A stretch of 64,000 nucleotides of DNA from Arsenophonus sp052174495 (GCA_052174495.1 JBQMRR010000007.1:124001-188000), one strand, 5' to 3'; numbered from the stretch's first letter, positions 23,014 to 34,578 are shown. A program made the numbers and translations. Notes: a model not told the origin generated them from the sequence alone.

Positions 23014-24180
23014 TTGAAAATTGCTATTGCAGGAACAGGTTATGTTGGCCTGTCGAATGCGATGTTATTAGCGCAACATCATGAGGTTGTTGCATTAGAT
23101 ATTATTATTGAAAAAGTAACGATGTTAAATAACCAACAATCACCCATAGCAGATAAAGAAATTGAAGCGTTCTTGACAGAAAAAAAATTAAATTTTAGGG
23201 CAACAACGGATAAACAACAAGCTTACCATGGAGCAGATTATGTGATTATTGCTACCCCTACCGATTATGATATTAAAACTAATTATTTTAATACTTCTTC
23301 TGTTGAAGCGGTAATTGATGATGTAAACCACATTAATCCACCTACTACCATTGTTATTAAGTCTACTATTCCTGTAGGTTTTATTGTCCGCTTGCAACAA
23401 GAGAAAGGGTATAAAAATATCATTTTTTCACCAGAATTTTTACGTGAAGGGAGAGCTCTATATGATAATCTTTATCCTTCTCGTATTGTAGTAGGAGAAT
23501 GTTCCGAACGCGCCAAGATTTTTGCCGATTTGTTATTAGAAGGAGCGCTGAAAAAAGATGTTGCGGTGCTATTTACTGATGCTACCGAAGCGGAAGCAAT
23601 AAAATTATTTGCCAATACTTATCTGGCAATGCGAGTGGCTTATTTTAATGAATTAGATACTTACTCTCATAGTCGCGGATTAAATAGTCGCAAAATTATT
23701 GAAGGTGTTTCATTGGATCCACGTATTGGCACCTATTATAATAATCCCTCTTTTGGTTATGGCGGTTATTGCCTACCCAAGGATACCAAGCAGTTGTTAG
23801 CTAATTATGATGATATACCAAACAATTTGATTAATGCGATTGTGGAATCCAATCGAACTCGTAAAGATTACATTTCTGAGACGGTTATTAGTCAGAATCC
23901 AAAAAAAGTAGGCGTTTATCGATTAGCGATGAAGGCTGGTTCAGATAATTTCCGAGAATCGGCAGTGCAGGGTGTGATGAAGCGGATTAAAGCGAAAGGA
24001 ATTGAAGTGGTGGTTTATGAACCAATTTTACAACAAGACGAGTTCTTTCATTCTAAAATGATCAATGATTTAGTTGATTTTAAAATGCAGTGTGATATTA
24101 TTTTAGCTAATCGATTGGTGCCGGAACTAGAAGATGTAAAACATAAAGTATATACCCGTGATCTATTTGGTTACAATTGA
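23014..24180 (+). CDS. ugd: UDP-glucose 6-dehydrogenase
   Basis: The 388-residue cytoplasmic enzyme oxidises UDP-glucose to UDP-glucuronate with two NAD, feeding lipid A aminoarabinose, capsule or LPS-core sugar synthesis. The NAD motif GxGYVG is at 7-12. The central domain and FANTYLAMRVAYFNELD follow, and the catalytic cysteine is C253 in GYGGYCLPKD. Length equals the E. coli enzyme, and the frame is clean. The start is TTG, chosen because AGAGG lies 8 nt upstream (23,001-23,005) and homology begins there. The promoter region consists of IS481 relic. The partner epimerase gene uge upstream is broken, so the product probably serves another sugar pathway. Two hairpins follow the stop. Confidence 0.96.
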   Translation: MKIAIAGTGYVGLSNAMLLAQHHEVVALDIIIEKVTMLNNQQSPIADKEIEAFLTEKKLNFRATTDKQQAYHGADYVIIATPTDYDIKTNYFNTSSVEAVIDDVNHINPPTTIVIKSTIPVGFIVRLQQEKGYKNIIFSPEFLREGRALYDNLYPSRIVVGECSERAKIFADLLLEGALKKDVAVLFTDATEAEAIKLFANTYLAMRVAYFNELDTYSHSRGLNSRKIIEGVSLDPRIGTYYNNPSFGYGGYCLPKDTKQLLANYDDIPNNLINAIVESNRTRKDYISETVISQNPKKVGVYRLAMKAGSDNFRESAVQGVMKRIKAKGIEVVVYEPILQQDEFFHSKMINDLVDFKMQCDIILANRLVPELEDVKHKVYTRDLFGYN

Positions 24181-24187
24181 TAACTAT

Positions 24188-24270
24188 TTCTATTCAGGAA
24201 GGAATAGAAGGTTAAGATTGGTTACTTGATTATTCTAATTGTCACTTTCCGGAAAGTGACAAGGTTTTTA
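24188..24270 (+). terminator. Two hairpins after ugd, the second a likely terminator
   Basis: The first stem is TTCTATTC (24188-24195) with GAATAGAA (24202-24209). The second is the perfect 20-bp palindrome GTCACTTTCCGGAAAGTGAC (24241-24260), followed by AAGG and a T-run. The second fits a Rho-independent terminator apart from the short AAGG spacer and the tight loop. Confidence 0.6.
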
Positions 24271-24279
24271 TCTATGTTG

Positions 24280-25265
24280 ACAACAGTTATTAATAGAAAT
24301 TTACTATATGGAAGATTTTCGCTACAAGTGATTCCTATAAAAACAAACAGTAATATAGAACAAAAAAACTATTTTTTCACTCCCTGTTAACATAAAGCTT
24401 TATCTTACTAGATGGTGTCAGTTCACCGGATTTAAACAACTAATTCTACTTTATCCTGCCTATATTATCACAGTGAATATGATATATTACTGAAATATTC
24501 ATTATGGGTTATACCTATATCATTATAAAATCTCGATTGTAGGAAAAGATTTAACAATCTTACTGGAAGTCTGCCACGAAACTGCATCACAAAGATAAAT
24601 GATTTAGTTATCTTCGATATACGTTGAATAGTTTTACTTTACTGGGAAGTCAAGCGAAATAAACAGGTATTGATTTGAAAAAAACATTTAGATAGTGTCA
24701 CTACTTCCTTGTTTTAGTGGAGGAAGCCAATTTAAATGTACTAAGTGGTATTGTTTAATTCGACGAAATATTTTCCTGAACCTTTTTTTAAAAAATATAT
24801 TTTACATAGGGAGGCTAAAAACGCGCAGGAGAGGAAGGAAATAAAAGGAAAAACGAATCTTGCTCTTAATTGGCAGAGATTGCTCTGGTTATGTAAAAAA
24901 TGAGATTTTTGAAAAGTTTAATGAAAAATGTATTAGTTATTTTCTTAAGCTGATCATCTATAAAAGTTTATCCTTAGTTAGGATTGAGCTAAATAATACG
25001 AAACCTTTACTAACGAGCAAGAAATTAGTCACTATCGCTTAATAAATTAGGTAAGCATAGAATTCTTGCTAAGAAATTTCAGATTTAAATCTGAATAGTT
25101 ATATCAGATGATTAAAAGGATAGCTGAGTAGCTTATATGATATAGAGTTGTTTTATTTACTGAATTATCTGATCTTAAGAAAATTGTTTAAAACTATAAT
25201 AATTAAAATATAGATGTGGCTAAAAATTGCTCTATAAGAAAATAACAACTTTTTCGGCACGTCAA
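24280..25265 (+). mobile_element. IS1595-family remnant, copy C (best preserved)
   Basis: Plus-oriented, nearly full length. The reading RDCSGYVKNEIFEKFNEKC (from about 24,866) matches the ISXO2-like transposase region between the catalytic acidic residues. It is followed by ISYFLKLIIYKSLSLV. The preceding lysine/arginine-rich block after the DE motif is frameshifted. The 60-codon open frame at 24,860-25,042 is part of this dead transposase, not a separate gene. Confidence 0.72.
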
Positions 25266-26089
25266 TATGGTTTTTAATAAATCAGATTTAGTTTTGAGCT
25301 AAATCTTTTAAACTATAAAGGAATTTTATTACCTAATACTGAATACTGATTAGTATAATTTTAATTGTGCAGACAAACATATTAATACAGATAGATATGA
25401 AGTTCTTAACCAGAATTGATATAATACCGTGATTCTGGATTAAGTGCAATGTAATCCTTTAATAAGAATATCTGTACTCATTTGGTGGTGTATTACCTAT
25501 CCATGGCTCTAGATCATATAAAGCATTATTAGTTTCATTATCTAAATTTATAATCACTTCCTTTATTATAAAAGGAAAGTTTAAACACTTACATACTTTA
25601 TTACGCTAACTTTATTTTCAGATATTGAAAAAACTTTAGCGATATCAAAATAAAAGGATTTTTATATGTACAGGAATATGCTTTAGGATTACATTGTATT
25701 GGTGCTTATATTTATAATTAATATAAAAAGTTTTTGCTAAAATTTTTTTAGGTCCTAGTTTCTCATATCACAAATGGTTACAATAAGAAGTTAGGTAGCA
25801 TTATTTTACAAGCAGACAAAAAAGGATTGGTCGTGAAATATGTCGCCTTCATTAAAAATTAATTAAATTACCTAGTAATCAATTTACATATATTATTTAG
25901 AGTATATATAAATAATATTAATTATTAGAAAACCTGATAATATGAACTTGAGTCAGGCTAGTTCTCCTCTTTTAATACTTCATAAATCTGTTTTCACCCC
26001 CTAGAAAAGATGTTATTTAGTGCCATGATTAAAGTAAGATCGTCTTATCTTATTTAAGTTTTTTGAATAGATAGAAGGAGCTTAAATAC
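25266..26089. other. Non-coding stretch, nothing recognised
   Basis: AT-rich. Some short readings look protein-like (for example near 25,380-25,560) but none was assignable. It might be another decayed gene. Confidence 0.45.
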
Positions 26090-27320
26090 CATTAAAGTGT
26101 TTATTTTTCTCGAACTGCAGTGCTTCAAATACCGGATCCATATCTTTATAGTATCGCAAAATCTGATTCAATCAGATTTTGCGTTCTTATGAAGCTTAGT
26201 GCACTGACGGAAAATCATAGAATGCCAGAAACTCTTATCGATCTTTCTTTAGCTTTTTATCTCTAGGTAGAATGTGTAGAAAATCTTACCAATAAAAAAT
26301 ATCAAAGGCTTTATTATTGACATTGCGTTATCTGATAGTATAATTTCCGCAGTTCACTCACCTTTGACTTTCAGTACATTCCTTTGAGCGGAACAGTGAA
26401 GTCAGTACATTGGTTATTTGTATAATTAACAGTTTTTGTATTGCATTTCTGGAAATATCTTTACTGTTGAATTGCAAAAACCAAGAGCACTATCTCTGTA
26501 GTAAGCATGGAGATAGTGGTCAGCAATACGTTTATAGTCATTGAAAAGTTATATCAAGTTTACTTCTGACTTTCAATAACCAGTTTATAGGATAAAGAAG
26601 AGCCTCCCCCTTATGTCCATGCGTCGTGGTGTCAGATAACTAGTAGGAAGTAAAGGCAATAATTTTGCATGACAAGGATGGTATATACTATCGCTACAGA
26701 AATAAACGTAGTGTATATTCGCTTAAATCACGTAGCTGGCATTGTCTATGCTCTTTAAGCCATTCCTGTTTTAATCTGCTGATTGGTTTTGCACAGAGAG
26801 GATCGTGTGCTTTTACCAAAAATCGCCACAGAGCTTCATGAGAAGCATCGCTAGATATCCTTATTAAGTACAAAACCAATATTGTAGCAACTCTTTGAGA
26901 GTTTGTGCGTTTCAGATAAAGTAACAACGAGTTGTTTAAAATATTCCGTTACTGTTGAAAAGTCTCTAACCTTAAGCAGTTTAATCTCAATATCGCTAAT
27001 ACCTATTTATATAATTTTCTGTAGTAAATAACCATCAGGAGCAACAGCTTGTGCTCATCGACAAGGCAGTGTGTTTCAGCATCTTGTCACAGCATAATTT
27101 TGAGCTCCGTCTCAACAGCAGTGTTATCAACTACCTGCTAGCATTTCAAATTACTTCATACAATAATCAAAGGTAATATCTGATTTTCCGGATACCTGTG
27201 TAGGGTAGATTTTTATAGCATATCATCTCTCTGTTATTGAGAGAATTCATGAAATTAATTAGCAGAATATGATACCACCCATCTTAAAATTACATGCATC
27301 AGAAACGAGGATAACTTAGA
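26090..27320 (-). mobile_element. IS256-family remnant, copy 2
   Basis: Minus-oriented. A 77-codon piece (26,694-26,927) survives and reads SRLKQEWLKEHRQCQLRDLSEYTLRLF. This is the IS256-type region just before the catalytic WADGIY segment. The NPIES signature region at 26,155-26,183 happens to form a perfect 13-bp inverted repeat. The frame is otherwise broken. Confidence 0.78.
26155..26183. repeat. Perfect 13-bp inverted repeat inside an IS256 relic
   Basis: CGCAAAATCTGAT (26155-26167) and ATCAGATTTTGCG (26171-26183) pair perfectly around TCA. The other IS256 copies have the same place only partly palindromic (for example 62,668-62,700). It derives from the NPIES coding signature. Confidence 0.6.
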
Positions 27321-27414
27321 TGAGTTGCAAAGTTATTATTCCAATCTGATTAATAGCTTAAGATCATTCAAGATCAATATGTTTTGCTGTATTATTAGAA
27401 ATTACTCTACCTAT

Positions 27415-27535
27415 TAGTATTAGGTAGTATTAGGTAACAAAATTCCATTTTAATCTATAAAATATTGATTCAAAGTTAAACCTGAATTATTTAAAATCAT
27501 AGCATCCATGCTGGATATGATACTTATTTAAGCAC
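27415..27535 (+). mobile_element. IS481-family 3'-end fragment
   Basis: This short block matches the last 100 bp of the IS481 relics at 22,900-22,985 and 47,120-47,200, including the shared string TTCAAAGTTAAA. It lies between an IS256 relic and the 3' end of priA. Confidence 0.55.
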
Positions 27536-27657
27536 TTTTTTAATAAATTTATAAATAAATTTATTTAATCTTTTAATTATATTTATTTCTAGAATTGTTT
27601 TATAAAACTAATTTTATTTACTTAAATAGCTGCAATAGATGATTAATAGCAGCGACT

Positions 27658-29847
27658 CTAATATTCAGTTGGATCAACATCAATATTCCATTTTACTTTT
27701 CTACTTTCAGGATATGTTATAATTTCAGGTAAAATATGCGAAAGAAATTGTTGTAAATAGACGCGCGAAGGATGCTGGAGTAGTAATTGCCAACGAAATC
27801 GACCTGCCTGCTTAGCCCTGATTGCCGGTAAAGGACCTATTAATAAAAGTTGTGAATCGCGCATGTTATGTTGTTCTATGCATTGCCGAAGCTTGTTTAA
27901 AAAATCAAGTGCAAATTGGTTATAATAATCTTCTGAACGGATCATGATATGACTACTATGTGGTGGCAAAAAAACATCGCCTCGTTCCGCTAATGTTTCT
28001 ATCGCGAACGCGTTATATCCTTTTTTTAATAAAGTCCATAATAATGGATGTTCAGGGTGGTAGGTTTGTAGGATCACTTCACCATGTTTATCGGCTCGTC
28101 CAGCCCGTCCAGATAGTTGGATATAAAGTTGAGCAAATTTTTCTGTTGCCCGATAATCACTAGAAAAAAGTGCGCCATCTACATTCAGCAAGGCAACTAA
28201 AGTAACATCAGGAAAATGGTGTCCTTTAGCTAGCATTTGGGTGCCGATCAAGATCCGAGAACCACCTGTATAGACAGGTGCTAACTGTTTTTCTAATGCG
28301 TCTTTTCGCCGAGTGGAATCTTTATCAATGCGGGTAACCGGTATATTAGGAAAAATCTGATTAATTACTTCTTCTAACTGTTCAGTTCCTAAACCAACAG
28401 GGAGTAGATTCGTTGAGCCACAGTATGAGCATTGTATTGGGATTGGTAGTTGATTATTGCAGTAATGGCAACATAGCTGACGTTGGTAACGATGTAGTGT
28501 ATAATAATGATCACAACGTAAACATTCGGCAATCCAGCCGCAATCATGACAAATCAATCTTGGTGAGTAGCCACGACGATTTAAAAATAGTATCACTTGA
28601 TTATTTGCTGCTAAATGATCTTCAATACGCTGAATTAATGGTTTTGACATACCATATTTTAATGGTTGACCCTTTAAATCAAGTAAATGTTGGATTACTG
28701 GTTTGGCGTTTCCTGCTCGTTGGGTTAGATCTATACGGTGATATTTTCTTTGCTCAACATTATACAGACTTTCTAACGAAGGTGTTGCTGTACCCATAAT
28801 AATTGGAATGTTTTCTTTTTTAGCGCGAAAAACAGCCAAATCACGGGCATGATAACACCATCCGTCTTGTTGTTTATAGGAATTATCGTGTTCTTCATCA
28901 ATGATGATTAAGCCAAGATTAGCAAAGGCCGTAAATAATGCGGATCGTGTACCAATCACAATAGCACTGTATCCCTTTTGCGCACGTAACCAGACTGCCA
29001 GTCGTTTACTATCATTTAATGCAGAATGTAGCACATCAACAGGTGCGTTAAATCGCTCACTAAATCGTTGAGTAGTTTGAAGAGTAAGACTGATTTCAGG
29101 TACAAGGACTAATGCTTGTTTACCTTTCGCTAAAACTTTTTCAATGATACTAAGATAGACTTCTGTTTTACCAGAACTTGTAATCCCTACTAATAACCAA
29201 GCCATAAAAGTTAGTTTAGAACTTATTACTCCTACTGCTATTGACTGTTCTAGATTAAGTTTTGGTTTTTCACCACAGAGGTGAAAATTAGAATGCCAAA
29301 TTTCTATTTTTGGTTGGATAGGTAATAGTTGAATTAAGGTTTTCTTTTTTAATGCTTGTAGTGCACTTTCACTTAATTTATATTCTCTTATTTGATGACG
29401 ATAAATGGGTTGTTGTTGTAGTAATTCGAGTGCTTGTTGCTGTTTTGGTACTCGTTTAAGCTGATTTAGGGAAAAATTTTTACCTTGCTGAGTGATTTGC
29501 CATTGCCATACTGAAGTAAATGTTGCTGCTTTACCTTGTCGTAGTAAAACTGGTAGTGCATGAAATAGTACTTCACCAATTGGATGATGATAATACTTAG
29601 CACCCCAAAGAAGCAATGACCATAAATTCTCCGAAAATAGCGATTCTTGATCTAAGACTTGTTTAATGTTTTTTAATCGTTCACTACTGAGTTTACTATT
29701 TTGATTATGTGATAATATAATACCTAAAGTAGTATGTTTTCCAAAAGGCAGTAATACCCGGCATCCTTTGATTGGCAAAGGAAGATTAGATTGGTATTCA
29801 AAAACGCGCATCAGCGGAATAGGAAGAGCTACTTGAACAATACCCAT
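27658..29847 (-). CDS. priA: Primosomal replication restart helicase PriA
   Basis: The 729-residue superfamily 2 DNA helicase (E. coli 732) recognises stalled or collapsed forks and starts PriA-PriB-DnaT-dependent reloading of DnaB. An N-terminal 3'-end-binding domain covers about 1-105. Walker A is GITSSGKT (221-228), with S where G is commoner, and Walker B is DEEH (317-320). Eight zinc-binding cysteines are all kept at 433, 436, 442, 445, 460, 463, 473 and 476. A helicase C domain with GTQMLAKGHHFPDV follows. The ATG start fits family length. It is divergent from rpmE 225 bp away, as in Enterobacterales; the usual downstream cytR is not visible because IS relics follow. Confidence 0.97.
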   Translation of the reverse strand: MGIVQVALPIPLMRVFEYQSNLPLPIKGCRVLLPFGKHTTLGIILSHNQNSKLSSERLKNIKQVLDQESLFSENLWSLLLWGAKYYHHPIGEVLFHALPVLLRQGKAATFTSVWQWQITQQGKNFSLNQLKRVPKQQQALELLQQQPIYRHQIREYKLSESALQALKKKTLIQLLPIQPKIEIWHSNFHLCGEKPKLNLEQSIAVGVISSKLTFMAWLLVGITSSGKTEVYLSIIEKVLAKGKQALVLVPEISLTLQTTQRFSERFNAPVDVLHSALNDSKRLAVWLRAQKGYSAIVIGTRSALFTAFANLGLIIIDEEHDNSYKQQDGWCYHARDLAVFRAKKENIPIIMGTATPSLESLYNVEQRKYHRIDLTQRAGNAKPVIQHLLDLKGQPLKYGMSKPLIQRIEDHLAANNQVILFLNRRGYSPRLICHDCGWIAECLRCDHYYTLHRYQRQLCCHYCNNQLPIPIQCSYCGSTNLLPVGLGTEQLEEVINQIFPNIPVTRIDKDSTRRKDALEKQLAPVYTGGSRILIGTQMLAKGHHFPDVTLVALLNVDGALFSSDYRATEKFAQLYIQLSGRAGRADKHGEVILQTYHPEHPLLWTLLKKGYNAFAIETLAERGDVFLPPHSSHIMIRSEDYYNQFALDFLNKLRQCIEQHNMRDSQLLLIGPLPAIRAKQAGRFRWQLLLQHPSRVYLQQFLSHILPEIITYPESRKVKWNIDVDPTEY

Positions 29848-30072
29848 TATTAACTGTTTCCAATAATTAGAATACAGATTATTTTAAATACATAAAAATA
29901 GAATATCATATTATTTGAATAGATTTTATTGCGCTATAAATGGATTTTCTGTATGCATTATTAATTCACCTTGGTTAGTAAGGTACTTATCTAACCACTA
30001 TTCTTAATTGATTTGATGTATAGTGTCTAGTGTTAGAGTTATATAGTGATGCGGTCTAGATAGAGGTTTTCT

Positions 30073-30306
30073 ATGAAAAAAGAAATTCATCCTAAATATG
30101 AAGAAATTACTGCAACTTGTTCTTGCGGTAACATAATGAAAATTAAATCAACTGTTAATCATAATCTGAATTTGGATGTTTGTAGTAAATGTCATCCATT
30201 CTATACAGGTAAGCAGCGTGATGTGGCTTCTGGCGGCCGTGTTGATCGCTTTAAACAGAAATTCAATATTTCAGGAATAAAAAATAATAATGACAAAATG
30301 ATATAA
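30073..30306 (+). CDS. rpmE: 50S ribosomal protein L31
   Basis: The 77-residue protein is a zinc-type L31 that bridges the ribosomal subunits. The metal ligands C16, C18, C37 and C40 are present, as in the C+ form, so it needs zinc. The hallmark FYTGKQRDVASGGRVDRFKQKF is intact. It is slightly longer than the 70-residue E. coli protein, with an Asn/Lys-rich tail that looks like loss of the original stop context. AGAGG lies 6 nt before ATG. It is divergent from priA. Confidence 0.97.
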   Translation: MKKEIHPKYEEITATCSCGNIMKIKSTVNHNLNLDVCSKCHPFYTGKQRDVASGGRVDRFKQKFNISGIKNNNDKMI

Positions 30307-30309
30307 GTT

Positions 30310-30859
30310 ATAGTTATTCCTCTATAATATATAGGAAATACTCCACATCGCGGTATTATCGTTATATGAAATTAAATTTATTGAATTAAAAACAATTAAG
30401 ATAAAAAATCAATATTTCTATGTATATAGAAATATACTGTAATCTTTTTATCATGTGTAGCATAAGAATTGATATAATTACCATTCCACTTAGCTATTGC
30501 GCCTGCTAATTAATTAATAGAAGAATTTAGTTGCTAAATAAATATAGCCTTAATTAGAAAAAATTTATTTAAAAAGTTTTTAAGATTCTATCGTTTAGAG
30601 ATGAAATTAATATTAATAAATAACTTATTACTTGATTTAAACGTAAAGTATTTTAGATTTCTAGATATATTAACATCTGGATTGTCATTTTATTATATTT
30701 GGTTATCTTTTAAATTTTTTAATGAATTAATATTGTGCAATTGAACTAATAATATTAACTATATGTTAATAATTATTATTATTTCTGGATCATTATATAG
30801 ATAATTAGTGTAAAACTCATGTAAGATAGCTAATTATAGATATAATTGACAGCAAAAAT
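30310..30859. other. AT-rich non-coding stretch after rpmE
   Basis: No gene seen. I looked for metJ, the usual neighbour in this neighbourhood, and found no convincing reading on either strand. A weak stem using ATTCCT and AGGAAAT near 30,315-30,345 could act as the rpmE terminator. Confidence 0.45.
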
Positions 30860-31060
30860 TCATGATCATAAGGCTCCATCATCATGTAAGTTCAAATATA
30901 AAATTAGAGATTCTCTTCAGGAGAGAGAATCTAAATCTACTTTAGTTAAACATTATCATATCTCCGAATTTACCGTTGATAAAGAGTAAAACAAAATCAT
31001 GTTAATGATTAGGTATGTTGGAAACACATACTATTTTCCGAGAAATAAAAATAAAAGATT
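30860..31060 (+). mobile_element. IS481-family 5' fragment
   Basis: It matches the 5' ends at 37,490 and 46,210: the shared opening with CATCATG, then the region coding the N-terminal helix-turn-helix (near 30,930-31,000). It is cut off before the catalytic core. Confidence 0.6.
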
Positions 31061-31444
31061 TTAATATGACTAAAATGCATAAGATGGTAACTATTCATGG
31101 AATCAATCAAAACATTAGCAGAAAATACAAACTCAGCAGGTAATCACGATTATACTGTTACTATTAGTATTCATAATCATACTGTTTCAAATAATACAAT
31201 TTAAAAGACAGGAAGTAAGTTCCAAAATTAACATAAAATTGTTTTCATTGCTCTACTAAAATAGTAGATAATCAGTTAAGAAATAAAAATATTTAGAATT
31301 TTAAAGCTTATACACTTATAAGAGTAATACTATGAGTTCTCTGGTACTTGTAATGTTTATACTGATAAAACCTATGAGATATTATCTTTTATACTGTGAA
31401 AAATCGCTTGATAAAAGACAGATTTCACAATTATTTTGAAATTA
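31061..31444. other. Unassigned AT-rich stretch
   Basis: One reading from about 31,097, MESIKTLAENTNSAGNHDYTVTI, stays open for 35 codons and looks protein-like, but I cannot name a family. Lies between IS481 and IS1595 relics. Confidence 0.35.
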
Positions 31445-32190
31445 CTATGTTAATAAAGATTATTGCTTTTCTTAGAGAGAAATTTATAACCACGTTTGTC
31501 ATACATTATTAATACTATTCAGATACCCTTTAATCGGCTGAATAACCCTTTATATTTTTAATCTGGAATTTTTTATCAAGAATTAGTTCAAAAAAACGAC
31601 TAATACATTTTACATTAAATTTTTCAAGAATCTTATCGCTTAGATAAGCCTATTAATCTAGGGCTATTAAGAGCGAATTCGTTCTTTCTACTTTTATTTC
31701 CTTCTCCAGCATCTTCTACCTTTTTTATGTGAAAAATAACACCTTCCTTTAAAAGATTCAGAAAAAATGTTTCATTGATTTAAAAATATACTTAGTACAT
31801 TTAAGTTAGTTATCACCAATGAAGTAAAGAAGTAGTGACGTCATCTAAATGCCATTTTCAAATCAATGGCTATTTATTTTGCTGAGTCTCATAAAGTCAA
31901 TTTATTCAACATATATCCCAGATCGATGTAACTTTAATGAATATTAGCAGCGGATAATATTTTCACTGTGATAATATATGAGCAGGAGAAAGTGGAATAA
32001 AATAATTCAATACATGAATTAACATTATCGAAGAGAAGATATTTTCGAGGCAAATAATGATATGTAGCTTTATGTTGATAAAGAGGGGCGAGCAAAAAAT
32101 ATCTTTAATCTATATGACTGTTTATTTCATGGCTACCTATATTTATAGCAAAAATTTCTTATACAGTAGCATGATGGATTTCTACTAACA
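31445..32190 (-). mobile_element. IS1595-family remnant, copy D
   Basis: Minus-oriented; colinear with the copy at 38,170-39,180. The left end has the 3'-terminal block that is shared with 22,140-22,185 read in reverse. Several deletions; frame broken. Confidence 0.6.
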
Positions 32191-32399
32191 ACCTTTGCTT
32201 AACATAGGCAACAAATTAGGAATTAAATATCAAAAAGGATCACTGAAATTATTTTGTTAATATAAAATACCAACAATCTGTGTTATCATTGAATGATTAG
32301 AAAAAGTGTCGGAATATTTAATACTATTATCCTCAAAAAGAAAATTTAATATCTAGGATATTAAAAATGAGTCAAGGATATTGAGACTAAATTAGGAGT

Positions 32400-33600
32400 T
32401 GTTAGCAAATCTGGCGCAGCTTGACAGGGCTACGGCATTCGCTCTGTATGATTTAAAATCTGTTCTTCATCTTTAAATTAGATGAAGATTACAGAGTAAA
32501 GCTGGCTAAATCTTATTAGCCAGTCCAGATTTTAAGCAAACTATAGCATCTTTTAAGTCCTATTAAAATAGTTGTTTTCTCGAATTATAGTATGAGTGCC
32601 AGCTTCGTGCATCAGCTTCATAGCCTCACTATCGCGCAAAAATCGATTCAATTAAATTTGTTATTCTTATTTATACCAGTGCCTGATGAGCAGCATAGAA
32701 TGCTAGTAATTCTTCTCGATTCTTTTCTAGCTTTTCATCGCTTCAGGGGTGTTTCTCTGAAAAACTTAGCAATAAAGCATCTAAGTAGACTTCCCGCAAC
32801 TTACTTTAACTTTTACTAATATTCCTTTAGGGGGATGAAGCTCTAGCATATTAGCTATTGCTTGATAGCCGTCTTCGACGACAGTTGCTTTCTTAAATCT
32901 AAGTTCAGTGAATACGATAATGATCAGCAGGCAAAGACGATTAGCTTACCTGACAGGACGATATATACTATTTGGATAGAAATAAATGTAGCATGTATCG
33001 CTTAAATTACACAGCTACTATTGCTATTACTCTTCAAGTCATTGCTGTCTTAGTCTACTTACTGATCTGATGGTACCTAGAGAAATCATGTGCTTTTCAC
33101 CGAAAAGTCCTCAAGAGCTTAGTGAAAATCACCGATGGATATGCTTTCTTCCTTACAGAGTACACAGCCATGGTCGCAAAAACCTCTTAGATACTTTATT
33201 AGGATTCAGATAAAGCGCTAGCAACAAGCTTTAGAAGCATATTCTGTTCCCGCTGCGATTCTTAACATTAGTTACTTTAATTTCAATATCGGTAATACCC
33301 ATCTGTATAATGTACTGTGGTACATAATCGTTATGGTCAAACTAGCATAACGCCAGTTAACAAGGTGCCATTATCATGCCTTGAATTCCGCTTCAACAAA
33401 GTGCCTATCACCTGTCTAGTATACCATTATAGATGAGTTCATATAGGGGAAGCCAGGGGTAATATCTAATTTTGCAGATACCTATAGACTTTTCATGCCA
33501 TATCATCTCTCTTTTATTAAGATCATTCCTGAAATCAATTAGTAGGATACCGTCAGGATTTCTAAAATCCCATCATCAAAAATAAATATAACTTAATTTA
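32400..33600 (-). mobile_element. IS256-family remnant, copy 3
   Basis: Minus-oriented. It carries the NPIES-signature region near 32,635-32,665 and the catalytic-region match near 32,950-33,010. Its 5' leader near 33,495-33,545 is shared with the other copies. A 75-codon plus-strand frame at 32,592-32,819 is a shadow. Confidence 0.72.
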
Positions 33601-34578
33601 ATAAAAATATAAATTAAAAGGCATCAAATATGATGTAAGGTAACTTATGCAAGTGCTCCTTTCAATAGGTTATAAGTTTAAGTATGGCGACCGAAAAAGA
33701 AAAAACGACTAATGTCATAGAAAATGTTGTGTATTAGTAATTAATATAAAAATATAAACTATAAATGATATAATTTTAGTTTTTATATAAAAAATTTATT
33801 AATTACTTTTATTTAAATGTTAAAAACAATATATCTGGTAAAAATTAAATTAGCAATATAATATTGTTCGTGCAGATTAATTTTTTAAAAATCCATTCAA
33901 GATAATGTATTAATTTCTTATTCTAAACTTTATTTTATATTTTATATTTTATATTTATCTCAATGATATTGGTAGGATTTATTTTAATTAAAACAAGCTC
34001 CTTGTCTACTATTACTAAAACTGTACTAGAACTCATATAAGTTATTTTTAAAATTAAAAGATCTGATATCAAAAGTATTTTAAAAAATAAACATCTATTA
34101 CATAGATATAGAATAAAATTATTGATAAGATTTTTATAAAGCCATAATGAAATATGGATAAGTTAGGTAATTAAAAGTAATGCTATAATAATTAATTTTA
34201 ATAAAAATTATCATTAATAAATTTATATAAAAATATACCTTTATTTTAAATTTATAGATCAGTTGAAAAAGAATAACATTGATTAAAAAAATAAATAATC
34301 AGTAATTTTAATAATTGAAACTGTATAATATTTATATTATTTATATATTATTGATAATACAAAATTGATTATTTATTAAATAACTAATAAAACAAAATGA
34401 AATTAAAATATCTACTTGATATTTTCTTTTTTAATTTTAACTAAAATTAGTTTTTATAAATTCATTAACAATAAATTTTCTAAAAAAAAGAGAAAAATAA
34501 AAAATAATATTAATATTATATGTTTATATATTCTTATATCATAGAAGAGTATCCATTAATTTAGAAAAGATCAATAAT
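33600..34578. other. Very AT-rich non-coding stretch
   Basis: Dominated by A and T, with a short TTTTATA tandem array near 33,928-33,956. No coding signal seen. It is the 3' flank of the glycosyltransferase gene. Confidence 0.5.

Noticed and set aside
28413..28799. 128-codon plus-strand frame inside priA
   Set aside because: Antisense shadow of an intact, well-conserved gene.
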